From Lachnospiraceae bacterium (GTDB lineage Bacteria > Bacillota > Clostridia > Lachnospirales > Lachnospiraceae): DNA of 41,253 nt. Numbering within the stretch: position 1 is the stretch's first letter; each line of letters starts with the position of its first letter. Location of the stretch: NCBI GenBank assembly GCA_028692055.1, contig JAQUYA010000018.1, forward strand, positions 1-41,253. The letters run 5' to 3'. A program made the translations under genes and the position numbers. Below the pieces are notes generated by a model. It ran no database searches, was not told the DNA's origin, and saw only the letters and a program-made list of their open reading frames with translations. This document shows, in pieces, positions 30,763 through 38,754 of the stretch.

Positions 30763-32838
30763 TTAAACAATACGTTTAAATTTCTTTTCAATTTCATATT
30801 TTGACATGGAAATTATCGTTGGTCTTCCATGCGGACAATGATATGGATTCTCTAATTCTAATAACTGGTCCAATAAAGAACCAACTTCTTCACGTGTCAG
30901 GGAATTATTTCCTTTGACCGCAGCTTTGCAGGCCATTGAAGCCAATTTTTCTTCCACCACCTGTGGATTGGCGGATATATTACTTTCCATTAGTTCGTCC
31001 ATAATATCCTGAAACAATTCTTTTTCATTGCATCCAAATAAATCCGCAGGAACACTTCTTAACGCGTACTCATTGCCGCCAAAATCCTCTATTTCAAAAC
31101 CAACACCTTTAAAATATGCCCGATATTCTTTTAAAGTTGTGTCTTCCTTGCTACTCAGGGTTAAGATAACCGGCGGATTAATATTCTGGGACGTAACACC
31201 CTTTTCCTGTATCTTCTTTAAAAGTGCTTCATATTTCACCTTTTCATGTGCGGCATGTTGATCCATAATATAAAGCTTATCACTGTAAGCAATCAGCCAA
31301 TAGGTGTCAAATAACTGCCCTAATATTTGATAGTTTTCTCTGGCTTCCTTTGTTAATAATTTATCATCAAACATATTGAGCTGCGTATGTCGCTCTACCA
31401 GGATATGATCTTTTGATTTAATGATATTGGAACCATTTTGGATGGAACCAATTGTATTTTTTCCTAAAACCGTATTGGTTAGAAATTCTTTCAATTCCTT
31501 TTTTTCATTTGTTTTTTCTTCTGTTTCTATATTCATTTCCGATTTATTATAATACAGACCCACACCCTCTGCATGGTTCTTATCCTTTGGTGTAGTCGGC
31601 TGATCTATCGTATACGACGCAGTTTCCATTACACAGTCTGCCTGTTTTCGGTTCACTTCAAAAGGCTCCGGTGCGGTTCTGCTCTGATGATGCGCCTGCT
31701 CTACACTCTCCTGGGATGTTTTATAGTTGACATGTGCTTCGTATCCTTCCACATCTAAATCAGATAGAATGGGTTCAATTCGTATTTCCTGTATATCCGT
31801 ACTTTTCGGAGGAATCTTTGGCATATCTATTGTAACTTCAGGAATCAGTTCCTTCATGGATAAGGTTTCCGTTACTTTATCCATAACCACCTGATATACT
31901 TCATGTTGATTGGAAAAACGAATCTCCATCTTGGTCGGATGCACATTTACATCAATATTTTCTGGATTCATCTCAAAGTGAATGATTGCAAACGGAAATT
32001 TATGCTGCATCAGATAAGGGCGAAAGGCTTCTTCTACTGCTTTTCCGATAAGGTCACTCTTGATATACCGATGATTAACAAAAAAATTCTCAAAATTGCG
32101 GTTGGAACGGTTAATTGTTGGCTTTCCAATAAAACCACTCATCGTAACATGTTCACTTGCGTAATGTATCGGCAATAGTTCTTTTGTAATATCTTTTCCA
32201 TAAATACGATAAATGATTTCTTTCAATTCGCCATTTCCAGAGGTATGGAATTTCAACTGCCCATTAATCACATATTTAAAAGATATTTCCGGTTTTGACA
32301 TCGCCAGATGCTCCATCAGCTCTGAAATATAGCTTGCTTCTGTCTGTGGTGTTTTTAAGAACTTGCGTCTTGCTGGTGTATTAAAAAAAAGATTACGTAC
32401 CATGATTGTTGTTCCATCCGGTGCTCCAATATCTTCCATTTCTTTTTGCACAGCACCTTCTAACACATAACGAACACCCATGAGATGTTCCTTTTGTTTG
32501 GTAATAAATTCCACCATGGAGACAGCCGCGATACTGGACAATGCCTCCCCACGAAACCCCAGACTTTGACATTTAGATAAATCTTCCACACTCGTAATCT
32601 TGCTTGTCGCGTGACGTAAAAAAGCTTTGGTAATCTGTTCTTTAGCTATGCCTGTTCCATTATCGGTAACACGAATCAAAGCAATGCCGCCTTGTTTCAC
32701 ATCTACCGTAACCGCCGTTGCTCCGGCATCAATTGCATTTTCAACTAATTCTTTTACAACGCTCGCCGGTCTATCTACGACTTCGCCAGCGGCTATTTTA
32801 TCAATTGTACCATTATCTAAAATATGAATTTCAGGCAT
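30763..32838 (-). CDS. mutL: MutL mismatch-repair endonuclease
   Basis: Couples mismatch recognition by MutS to strand nicking. The 691 residues begin with a GHKL ATPase domain (ELVENAIDAGA, DNGTGI, GFRGEALSSIAAV). A long unconserved linker follows at about 335-480. The C-terminal dimerisation domain carries the endonuclease motif DQHAAHEKVKYE, starting at Asp526. ACKAAVKGN and CPHGRPT complete the metal site. It is thus the nicking type found in organisms lacking MutH. AGGAGGG precedes the ATG. It lies 18 bases after mutS. Confidence 0.97.
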   Translation of the reverse strand: MPEIHILDNGTIDKIAAGEVVDRPASVVKELVENAIDAGATAVTVDVKQGGIALIRVTDNGTGIAKEQITKAFLRHATSKITSVEDLSKCQSLGFRGEALSSIAAVSMVEFITKQKEHLMGVRYVLEGAVQKEMEDIGAPDGTTIMVRNLFFNTPARRKFLKTPQTEASYISELMEHLAMSKPEISFKYVINGQLKFHTSGNGELKEIIYRIYGKDITKELLPIHYASEHVTMSGFIGKPTINRSNRNFENFFVNHRYIKSDLIGKAVEEAFRPYLMQHKFPFAIIHFEMNPENIDVNVHPTKMEIRFSNQHEVYQVVMDKVTETLSMKELIPEVTIDMPKIPPKSTDIQEIRIEPILSDLDVEGYEAHVNYKTSQESVEQAHHQSRTAPEPFEVNRKQADCVMETASYTIDQPTTPKDKNHAEGVGLYYNKSEMNIETEEKTNEKKELKEFLTNTVLGKNTIGSIQNGSNIIKSKDHILVERHTQLNMFDDKLLTKEARENYQILGQLFDTYWLIAYSDKLYIMDQHAAHEKVKYEALLKKIQEKGVTSQNINPPVILTLSSKEDTTLKEYRAYFKGVGFEIEDFGGNEYALRSVPADLFGCNEKELFQDIMDELMESNISANPQVVEEKLASMACKAAVKGNNSLTREEVGSLLDQLLELENPYHCPHGRPTIISMSKYEIEKKFKRIV

Positions 32839-32856
32839 TGTCTTAATTCCCTCCTA

Positions 32857-35511
32857 TTACCATCTGTTTTTTAATTTGTTTTGCAAACTGTACAAAGTAT
32901 TTAATGCATCCAGCGGTGTCAGATTGCTGATATCAATTTCCTTCAATTCCTTTACAACATCCTCGTCTTTTACGGTATCAAATAAAGAAATCTGTTCCAA
33001 ATCCACCTCATCCAGTCTTGCAGGCTTCTTTTTATCTCCATTTTTTAAATCTACCGTAATTTCCTGTACGCGTTGCGTGATATCATTATCAGAAAGCTGT
33101 TCGACGATTTCCTTGGCACGGTCAATCACAAAATCCGGTACCCCTGCAAGCTTTGCTACTTGAATGCCATAGCTTTTATCCGCACCGCCTTTAATAATTT
33201 TTCGTAGAAATACAATATCGTCGCCTTTTTCTTTTACCGCAATACAATAGTTATTGACATTGCTCATCTTATCTTCCAGTTCGGTCAATTCATGGTAATG
33301 TGTTGCAAATAATGTCTTTGCACCTAATAGTCTGCGGTTGCTGATGTGTTCTATGACTGCCCATGCGATACTAAGACCATCAAAGGTAGAAGTCCCCCTT
33401 CCGATTTCGTCTAAGACCAATAAACTATTTGATGTCGCATTTCTCAGGATATTTGCCACCTCATTCATTTCAACCATAAAGGTACTTTGTCCGCTTGCCA
33501 GATCATCAGAAGCACCTACCCGCGTGAAGATCCGATCTACAATGCCAATGTTGGCACTTTTCGCCGGAACAAAGCTTCCAATCTGCGCCATCAGTACGAT
33601 TAATGCCGCTTGGCGCATATATGTAGATTTTCCTGCCATATTAGGCCCTGTAATAATAGAAACACAGTGACTACTATTGTCCAGGTAGGTATCGTTATCT
33701 ATGAACATATCATTGTCAATCATTTTCTCAACAACCGGATGCCTGCCACCCTTAATATCAATGATTCCCTTTTCATTTAACGCAGGTCTTATATATTGAT
33801 TTCTTTCTGCCACTAAAGAAAGACTGGCAAAAACATCTAGCTTTGCAACTGCTTTTGCGGTTGTCTGTATACGCACCAGTTCTGTAGCAATTGAATCCCT
33901 AATTTTACAAAACATATCGTATTCCAGTGTATATAATTTATCTTCAGCATTTAATATGGTATCCTCTAATTCTTTTAGTTTCGGGGTTGTATAGCGTTCT
34001 GCATTCGCTAAAGTCTGCTTGCGTATGTAATCCTCTGGAACTAAATTCTTATAGGAATTGGTAACTTCAAAATAATAGCCAAACACTTTATTATATTTAA
34101 TCTTCAATCCTTTAATGCCAGTTCGCTCGCGGTCTTCTTCTTCCAGTTTGGCAAGCCAGTTCTTCCCATCGGTCTTTGCATGGCGCAGGGTATCAATATC
34201 TGCATCAAAGCCTTCCTTTATCATACCGCCTTCTCGAATGGTAATCGGAGGTTCTTCTACAATCGAAGAATCAATTAAATAATAGATATCTTCCATGGAA
34301 TCAATTTCATCGTTAATTTGATTCAGAAATTTCTTATCAAAGCCACCCAAGACCGCTTTGATAGGTCCTAACATTTCCAGTGAATTTCGGAATGCAATCA
34401 TATCTCTCGGATTGGCAGATTTATAGCTTACTTTTCCCAATAAACGTTCCAGGTCATAGACAGGATTAAGATATTCCCGGATTTCATCACGGCATACCGG
34501 CTCTTCGGATAGCGCTGCAATGGCATCCAGACGATTCTCAATCTCTGTTTTATCAATTAAAGGCTGTTCTAAATAGCTTCTTAACATACGGGCACCCATT
34601 GCTGTTTTGGTTTTATCCAATACCCATAATAAAGAACCTCGTTTTTGCTTTTCCCGCAATGTTTCAGTTAGTTCAAGGTTACGTCTGGTAGAACTGTCTA
34701 ACAGCATATATTTACTGGTGATGTAAGGATATAAATGTGTAAAGTGTTCCAAGCCTGTTTTCTGGGTTTCATACAGGTATTGTAATAATGCACCCGCTGC
34801 AATCAAACCCGCCGGAAAATCTTCTACCCCTAATCCTGCCAGAGTATTTACTTTAAAATGCTTCATGATGATTCTTTTGCAGGAATCATCATCAAAATAC
34901 CAGGAATCCAATGCATACACCGCCATCCCCATGCGGCCCTTCAAATCCTCAATGTCCAGACCACTTACCAGAAGTGCATCATTACAAATAATTTCCGTTG
35001 GTAAGTATTTATAAATTTCGTCCAATAACTTCTTACTGTCATCAACCTCCGTCAGATAATAATCACCGGTAGTGACGTCTGCAATAGAGATACCAATTTT
35101 ATTTTGCAGATAAACGATACTCATAAGAAAGTTATTCTTTGTTTCTTCTAATGCCTGTATATTTAAATTCGTACCAGGTGTTACGATACGAATAACTTCT
35201 CTTTTTACAATTCCCTTTGCGAGTTTAGGGTCTTCTACCTGTTCACATATGGCAACCTTATAGCCCTTTCCCACTAATTTATTCAAATAGCCATCTACTG
35301 CATGATAAGGAATCCCACACATTGGGGCTCTTTCTTCCTGCCCGCAGCTTTTTCCGGTTAAGGTAATTTCTAATTCCTTCGATGCAACAATGGCATCGTC
35401 AAAAAACATTTCATAAAAATCACCTAAACGATAAAAAAGGATACAATCCTTATATTCTTCTTTGGTTTTCATATATTGCTGCATCATTGGTGTTAAAGTT
35501 GAGGTATCCAC
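32857..35511 (-). CDS. mutS: MutS DNA mismatch-recognition ATPase
   Basis: Recognises base mismatches and small loops. The 884 residues contain the N-terminal mismatch-binding Phe-x-Glu motif (GDFYEMF, about 30-36) and connector, lever and clamp domains. The ABC-type ATPase has Walker A near 620 (GPNMAGKSTYM), Walker B LLVLDEIGRGTSTFDG and the ATHYHELTELE switch. The MutS1 C-terminal tail is present. The start is GTG at 35511, behind AAGGAG. A predicted promoter and a palindrome lie just upstream, described separately. mutL and miaA follow closely, forming one operon. Confidence 0.97.
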   Translation of the reverse strand: MDTSTLTPMMQQYMKTKEEYKDCILFYRLGDFYEMFFDDAIVASKELEITLTGKSCGQEERAPMCGIPYHAVDGYLNKLVGKGYKVAICEQVEDPKLAKGIVKREVIRIVTPGTNLNIQALEETKNNFLMSIVYLQNKIGISIADVTTGDYYLTEVDDSKKLLDEIYKYLPTEIICNDALLVSGLDIEDLKGRMGMAVYALDSWYFDDDSCKRIIMKHFKVNTLAGLGVEDFPAGLIAAGALLQYLYETQKTGLEHFTHLYPYITSKYMLLDSSTRRNLELTETLREKQKRGSLLWVLDKTKTAMGARMLRSYLEQPLIDKTEIENRLDAIAALSEEPVCRDEIREYLNPVYDLERLLGKVSYKSANPRDMIAFRNSLEMLGPIKAVLGGFDKKFLNQINDEIDSMEDIYYLIDSSIVEEPPITIREGGMIKEGFDADIDTLRHAKTDGKNWLAKLEEEDRERTGIKGLKIKYNKVFGYYFEVTNSYKNLVPEDYIRKQTLANAERYTTPKLKELEDTILNAEDKLYTLEYDMFCKIRDSIATELVRIQTTAKAVAKLDVFASLSLVAERNQYIRPALNEKGIIDIKGGRHPVVEKMIDNDMFIDNDTYLDNSSHCVSIITGPNMAGKSTYMRQAALIVLMAQIGSFVPAKSANIGIVDRIFTRVGASDDLASGQSTFMVEMNEVANILRNATSNSLLVLDEIGRGTSTFDGLSIAWAVIEHISNRRLLGAKTLFATHYHELTELEDKMSNVNNYCIAVKEKGDDIVFLRKIIKGGADKSYGIQVAKLAGVPDFVIDRAKEIVEQLSDNDITQRVQEITVDLKNGDKKKPARLDEVDLEQISLFDTVKDEDVVKELKEIDISNLTPLDALNTLYSLQNKLKNRW

Positions 35512-35526
35512 GCGTAATTCTCCTTC

Positions 35527-35540
35527 GCGAACTTGTTCGC
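35527..35540. promoter_or_regulatory. Perfect 14-bp palindrome at the predicted mutS transcription start
   Basis: GCGAACTTGTTCGC is a perfect inverted repeat around a 2-base centre. It lies between the predicted -10 box (35542-35547) and the ribosome site CTCCTT (35520-35525, plus-strand view), so it covers the likely start of transcription. Its halves CGAAC and GTTCG equal LexA half sites, but with two rather than four bases between them. Confidence 0.6.
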
Positions 35541-35541
35541 T

Positions 35542-35569
35542 ATTTTAAAATCAGAAAAGCGTATGCCAA
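35542..35569 (-). promoter_or_regulatory. Predicted mutS promoter
   Basis: On the minus strand TTGGCA (35564-35569) and TAAAAT (35542-35547) are 16 bases apart, each matching five of six consensus bases. It overlaps the terminator of the preceding SulP gene, a compact handover from one transcript to the next. Confidence 0.6.
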
Positions 35570-35591
35570 CCTAAAATGTTGTACATACGCT
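35553..35591 (-). terminator. Terminator after the SulP transporter gene
   Basis: On the minus strand AGCGTATG (35584-35591) pairs perfectly with CATACGCT (35558-35565), with a further AAC/GTT pairing in the loop. The tail TTTCTGATTTT follows. It lies 22 bases past the SulP stop. Confidence 0.75.
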
Positions 35592-35613
35592 ATAAATATA
35601 TCACAAAATGTAG

Positions 35614-37254
35614 TTATTGTAAATCTTGTGCACGCTGCAGCGCTTCATCAATATGTGCACAAAAATTCTCATTACCAACCGCATTTACAAAATCTGCCTT
35701 GCTCATAATACTCATTGGCTGTTCATTTACATGGCTCAGAATCAAAGTGATTTTCTTTCGTTTACAATCTTCCAGTATGCTTTCCAGCGTATGCATTGCC
35801 GTTGCATCTATTGCAGTGACACTTCTCATTCTTAAAATCAGGCATTTGTCTTCCTTTTTATAGGAAATATCCAGTAATTTATCCGCAGCGGCAAAGAACA
35901 TTGGCCCGCTGATTTCATATACCAGCGTTCCTTTCGGAACCTTTCGTAACGCGATACTGTCGGCATCATTTTCTTCATCGATGTATTTCCAGCCTTTTAC
36001 TTCTGTCACATCGCTCATACGCTTCATGAAAAGTATCGCTGCCAGCAGGATACCTACCTCAATCGCAACGACCAAATCAAATACCACGGTTAATACAAAA
36101 GTCGAAACCAATACGAGAATATCACTCTTTGGTGAGGTTTTTAACAAATGAAGAAATTTGCGCCATTCGCTCATATTATAAGCTACTTGAAATAAAATCG
36201 CTGCAATGGTTGGCATTGGAATCCAGGACGCGTATGGCATCAAAACTACCAGAATCAATACCAGAGTAATGGAATGTACCATACCTGCGATTGGAGAACG
36301 TCCGCCATTCTTAATATTGGCAGCGGTTCTGGCAATGGCCCCGGTCGCAGGAATTCCACCAAATAAGGCAGACCCCATATTACCGACTCCCTGTGCAATC
36401 AGTTCCATATTGGAATTGTGCTTATCTCCTATCATACCATCCGCGACAACCGCGGACAGCAGAGATTCAATCGCTGCCAGAATTGCAATAGTAAATGCAC
36501 TCGGAAGCATGCTCCGAATCGTGGAGAGCTGAACCGCCGGCAGATGAAAGGACGGAAGCTTATTACTGATATCATATAAATCTCCGATTGTATTTACATT
36601 CATATGTAAACATTTTACCATAAGAATACCTGCAATTACCGCTAACAGAGAACCTGGAATCTTTTGATTGATTTTTGGCCAGATAATCAGGATAGCCAGA
36701 CATACGGCACCTACGATGACTGCCTGCATATTTACCGTTCCGATATATCTGCCTACCGCGTGTGCTTTTTCCATGGTTTCGATGGTAACTGTTCCCTGTG
36801 GATAGGTAAGCCCCATGAAATCTTTGATTTGTCCAATCGCAATCGTAATCGCAATACCGGACGTAAAGCCAGTCGTAATGGTATAAGGAATGAACTTAAT
36901 CAGATTTCCAAGGCGAAGAACCCCCATAAGAATAAGGATAATACCTGCCATAACGGTAGCGACGATTAGACCATCTATCCCATTGGTCGCTACAATTCCC
37001 GCTACAATGGTTGCAAATGCCGCGGTTGGTCCCGCAATCTGAACTCGGCTTCCTCCTAAAAAGGAAATCAAAAATCCAGCTATAATAGCTGTATAAATAC
37101 CCTGTTCCGGCCCTACTCCGGAAGCTAATGCCAAGGCTATTGATAATGGTAATGCGATAATGGCTACAATAATTCCCGCAACCACATCTTTGATAAATTG
37201 TTCTTTTGAGTAATGTTTGAGTGCATGAAACAACTTTGGTCTTAATTTTTCCAC
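35614..37254 (-). CDS. SulP-family anion transporter with STAS domain
   Basis: Membrane carrier of the SLC26/SulP family (sulfate, bicarbonate or other anions; substrate not readable from sequence). The 546 residues comprise about 12-14 membrane segments and a C-terminal STAS domain (about 435-540). The N-terminal signature is VAGIIVAIIALPLSIALALASGVGPEQGIYT over about 26-56. VQIAGPTAAFATIVAG gives the anion-site region, and FGGIPATGAIARTAANI is a later family motif. The start is GTG at 37254 with AGGAG ten bases upstream. A promoter at 37325-37353 and a terminator make it a single-gene unit. Confidence 0.92.
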   Translation of the reverse strand: MEKLRPKLFHALKHYSKEQFIKDVVAGIIVAIIALPLSIALALASGVGPEQGIYTAIIAGFLISFLGGSRVQIAGPTAAFATIVAGIVATNGIDGLIVATVMAGIILILMGVLRLGNLIKFIPYTITTGFTSGIAITIAIGQIKDFMGLTYPQGTVTIETMEKAHAVGRYIGTVNMQAVIVGAVCLAILIIWPKINQKIPGSLLAVIAGILMVKCLHMNVNTIGDLYDISNKLPSFHLPAVQLSTIRSMLPSAFTIAILAAIESLLSAVVADGMIGDKHNSNMELIAQGVGNMGSALFGGIPATGAIARTAANIKNGGRSPIAGMVHSITLVLILVVLMPYASWIPMPTIAAILFQVAYNMSEWRKFLHLLKTSPKSDILVLVSTFVLTVVFDLVVAIEVGILLAAILFMKRMSDVTEVKGWKYIDEENDADSIALRKVPKGTLVYEISGPMFFAAADKLLDISYKKEDKCLILRMRSVTAIDATAMHTLESILEDCKRKKITLILSHVNEQPMSIMSKADFVNAVGNENFCAHIDEALQRAQDLQ

Positions 37255-37277
37255 GTGAATCTTTCTCCTAACGTATA

Positions 37278-37329
37278 AATATTAAATTTTTATTAAAATT
37301 CCATAAAATAAAACGACAAATTTAATATT
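37278..37329. repeat. 12-bp inverted repeat in the SulP gene leader
   Basis: AATATTAAATTT (37278-37289) and AAATTTAATATT (37318-37329) are exact complements 28 bases apart. The right arm includes most of the predicted -10 box, so this could be a regulator site. AT-only palindromes also arise easily by chance in such sequence. Confidence 0.45.
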
Positions 37330-37353
37330 AGCCTCTTTCAGAGAAAATTTCAA
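37325..37353 (-). promoter_or_regulatory. Predicted SulP gene promoter
   Basis: On the minus strand TTGAAA (37348-37353) and TAATAT (37325-37330) are 17 bases apart. The transcript would start about 65 bases before the GTG codon. Confidence 0.6.
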
Positions 37354-37402
37354 GCATTAATTTCTGTTTTTATAAGGTTCCACTATGATAAAAGCCGTCA
37401 TA

Positions 37403-38572
37403 TCATTTTAAAAATTTTGCGTAGGTATAATCAATCGCAAAAGCGCCTACGGGTGCGGTAATTAAAATCGCCAGCACCGCAACAGTCAGAACAATATTTC
37501 CGCAGCTAAGCCCCATCGCCAGAGGAACTCCACCAATCGCTGCCTGAACCGTTGCTTTTGGAGTGTATGCAAGCATACAAAATGTTCTCTCTTTCATCGT
37601 CAGTTTTGTTTTTATCAGACAGAGAAATACCCCCAGCATTCGGAATACAAGCACACCCAGAATCAGAACAATCGCAGACAGCCCTGCAGCTTTGGCATAT
37701 TTCAAATCTACCGTTGCACCTACCAGAACAAATAATATGATCTCTGCTGCTACCCATAATTTATTGAATTTTGCAGACAGCCGTTCAGCTACTACCGTTC
37801 TTTTTTTCTGTAATACAATGCCAACACACATCACCGCGATTAAGGAGGCAAATGGTATCATCGGAAGGCTGTCTTCTATAGAAACCATTATAAAAGATAT
37901 TCCCAATAAAATTATTACCTTTGCACTATCCCTAATATGAACTTTTTCAAAATAACCTGCTAAAGCAAATCCCATCACGCCTCCCACAATTATTCCAACT
38001 ACGATTGAAACTGGGATTTTCATGAAGCTGACAGTAGATATTGTTCCCCCTTGCGCCAAGCCTGTAAATGCAGAAAACATGACAATTACAAATACATCAT
38101 CTACCGATGCGCCTGCCAGAATTAATTGTGGAATTCCCTTTTCCACACCATACCCTTCATCCATAAGCTTTAACATCTTAGGTACAATGACTGCTGGGGA
38201 TACGGCTCCAACTACGGCACCCATGATTGCTGCCTCTAAAATACTGATATGCAAAAGTGCAGGCGCCAGTATGACCATTCCAATTATTTCAAAACATGCC
38301 GGTACAAAACACATCAGTACCGCCGGACGTCCTACCTTCAAAAGGTCCTTTATATCTAAAGACAGCCCTGCTCTTGTCAAGATAATAATCAGCGCAATAC
38401 GTCTAAGCTCGGGTGAAATATTCAGTATGGAATTGTCCAGTATATGTAATACATACGGTCCTAATATAATCCCTGTCACTAACATTCCAAGTAAACTCGG
38501 CAAATGGATCTGTTTACACACCCAGCCCAAAAACATTCCTACCAACATCATAAGTGCAATACTCAATAACAT
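37403..38572 (-). CDS. Cation/proton antiporter under fluoride riboswitch control
   Basis: Monovalent cation:proton antiporter of the CPA superfamily (Na+/H+ exchanger domain). The 389 residues hold about 11-13 membrane helices and no C-terminal regulatory domain. Conserved stretches are LLGMLVTGIILGPYVL near 28-43, ILTRAGLSLDIKDLL near 84-98 and AVVGAVSPAVIVPKML. ASVDDVFVIVMFSAFTG, with paired aspartates, probably forms the ion site. YTPKATVQAAIGGVPLA is near the C-terminus. AGGAGGG precedes the ATG. A fluoride riboswitch with terminator directly upstream strongly suggests induction by fluoride. Whether it exports fluoride, or offsets the proton or cation load that fluoride brings, cannot be decided here. 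Confidence 0.9.
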   Translation of the reverse strand: MLLSIALMMLVGMFLGWVCKQIHLPSLLGMLVTGIILGPYVLHILDNSILNISPELRRIALIIILTRAGLSLDIKDLLKVGRPAVLMCFVPACFEIIGMVILAPALLHISILEAAIMGAVVGAVSPAVIVPKMLKLMDEGYGVEKGIPQLILAGASVDDVFVIVMFSAFTGLAQGGTISTVSFMKIPVSIVVGIIVGGVMGFALAGYFEKVHIRDSAKVIILLGISFIMVSIEDSLPMIPFASLIAVMCVGIVLQKKRTVVAERLSAKFNKLWVAAEIILFVLVGATVDLKYAKAAGLSAIVLILGVLVFRMLGVFLCLIKTKLTMKERTFCMLAYTPKATVQAAIGGVPLAMGLSCGNIVLTVAVLAILITAPVGAFAIDYTYAKFLK

Positions 38573-38609
38573 ATCAATAACCCTCCTATTTTTTCATACA
38601 ACAGGGTGC

Positions 38610-38650
38610 AAAAAAGCTGATAACCCTGTTTGCACAGAAGTCATCAGCTT
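38610..38650 (-). terminator. Riboswitch-controlled intrinsic terminator
   Basis: On the minus strand AAGCTGAT (38643-38650) pairs perfectly with ATCAGCTT (38614-38621), followed by TTTT (six consecutive T in all). The upstream arm is the P2 3' strand and GCUGAU of the aptamer, so the ligand-bound fold and this terminator exclude each other. Confidence 0.87.
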
Positions 38651-38700
38651 ATAATAAGCAGTTTTGGAATCAATTCCAAGGGAGAACCTCATTCCCTTTA
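38610..38700 (-). promoter_or_regulatory. Fluoride (crcB-type) riboswitch
   Basis: Reading the minus strand from about 38698, helix P1 is AAGGGA paired with UCCCUU and closes the loop AUGAGGUUC. An extra hairpin, GGAA-UUGA-UUCC, follows. Then comes AACUGC with helix P2 (GCUUA-UUA-UAAGC), followed by the signature GCUGAUGACUUCUG. Loop bases GAGGUU can pair with GACUUC to form the pseudoknot. Helix order, the AUGAGG loop, the AAACUGC joint and the GCUGAUG end all match the known fluoride aptamer. The 3' strand of P2 is shared with a terminator, indicating transcriptional control that is ON with fluoride. Confidence 0.9.
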
Positions 38701-38703
38701 TCC

Positions 38704-38732
38704 ATACTACCTTCCTTTCATGATGAAGTCAA
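38704..38732 (-). promoter_or_regulatory. Promoter of the riboswitch-antiporter transcript
   Basis: On the minus strand TTGACT (38727-38732) and TAGTAT (38704-38709) are 17 bases apart. The start would fall near 38697, just at the first base of aptamer helix P1, which supports both calls. Confidence 0.75.
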
Positions 38733-38754
38733 TCATTTTTTAGGTAGAAATTTT

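Noticed and set aside
38022..38654. 210-codon open frame on the plus strand opposite the antiporter
   Set aside because: It is an antisense shadow of the antiporter, low in hydrophobic and family features, and it crosses the riboswitch and its terminator.
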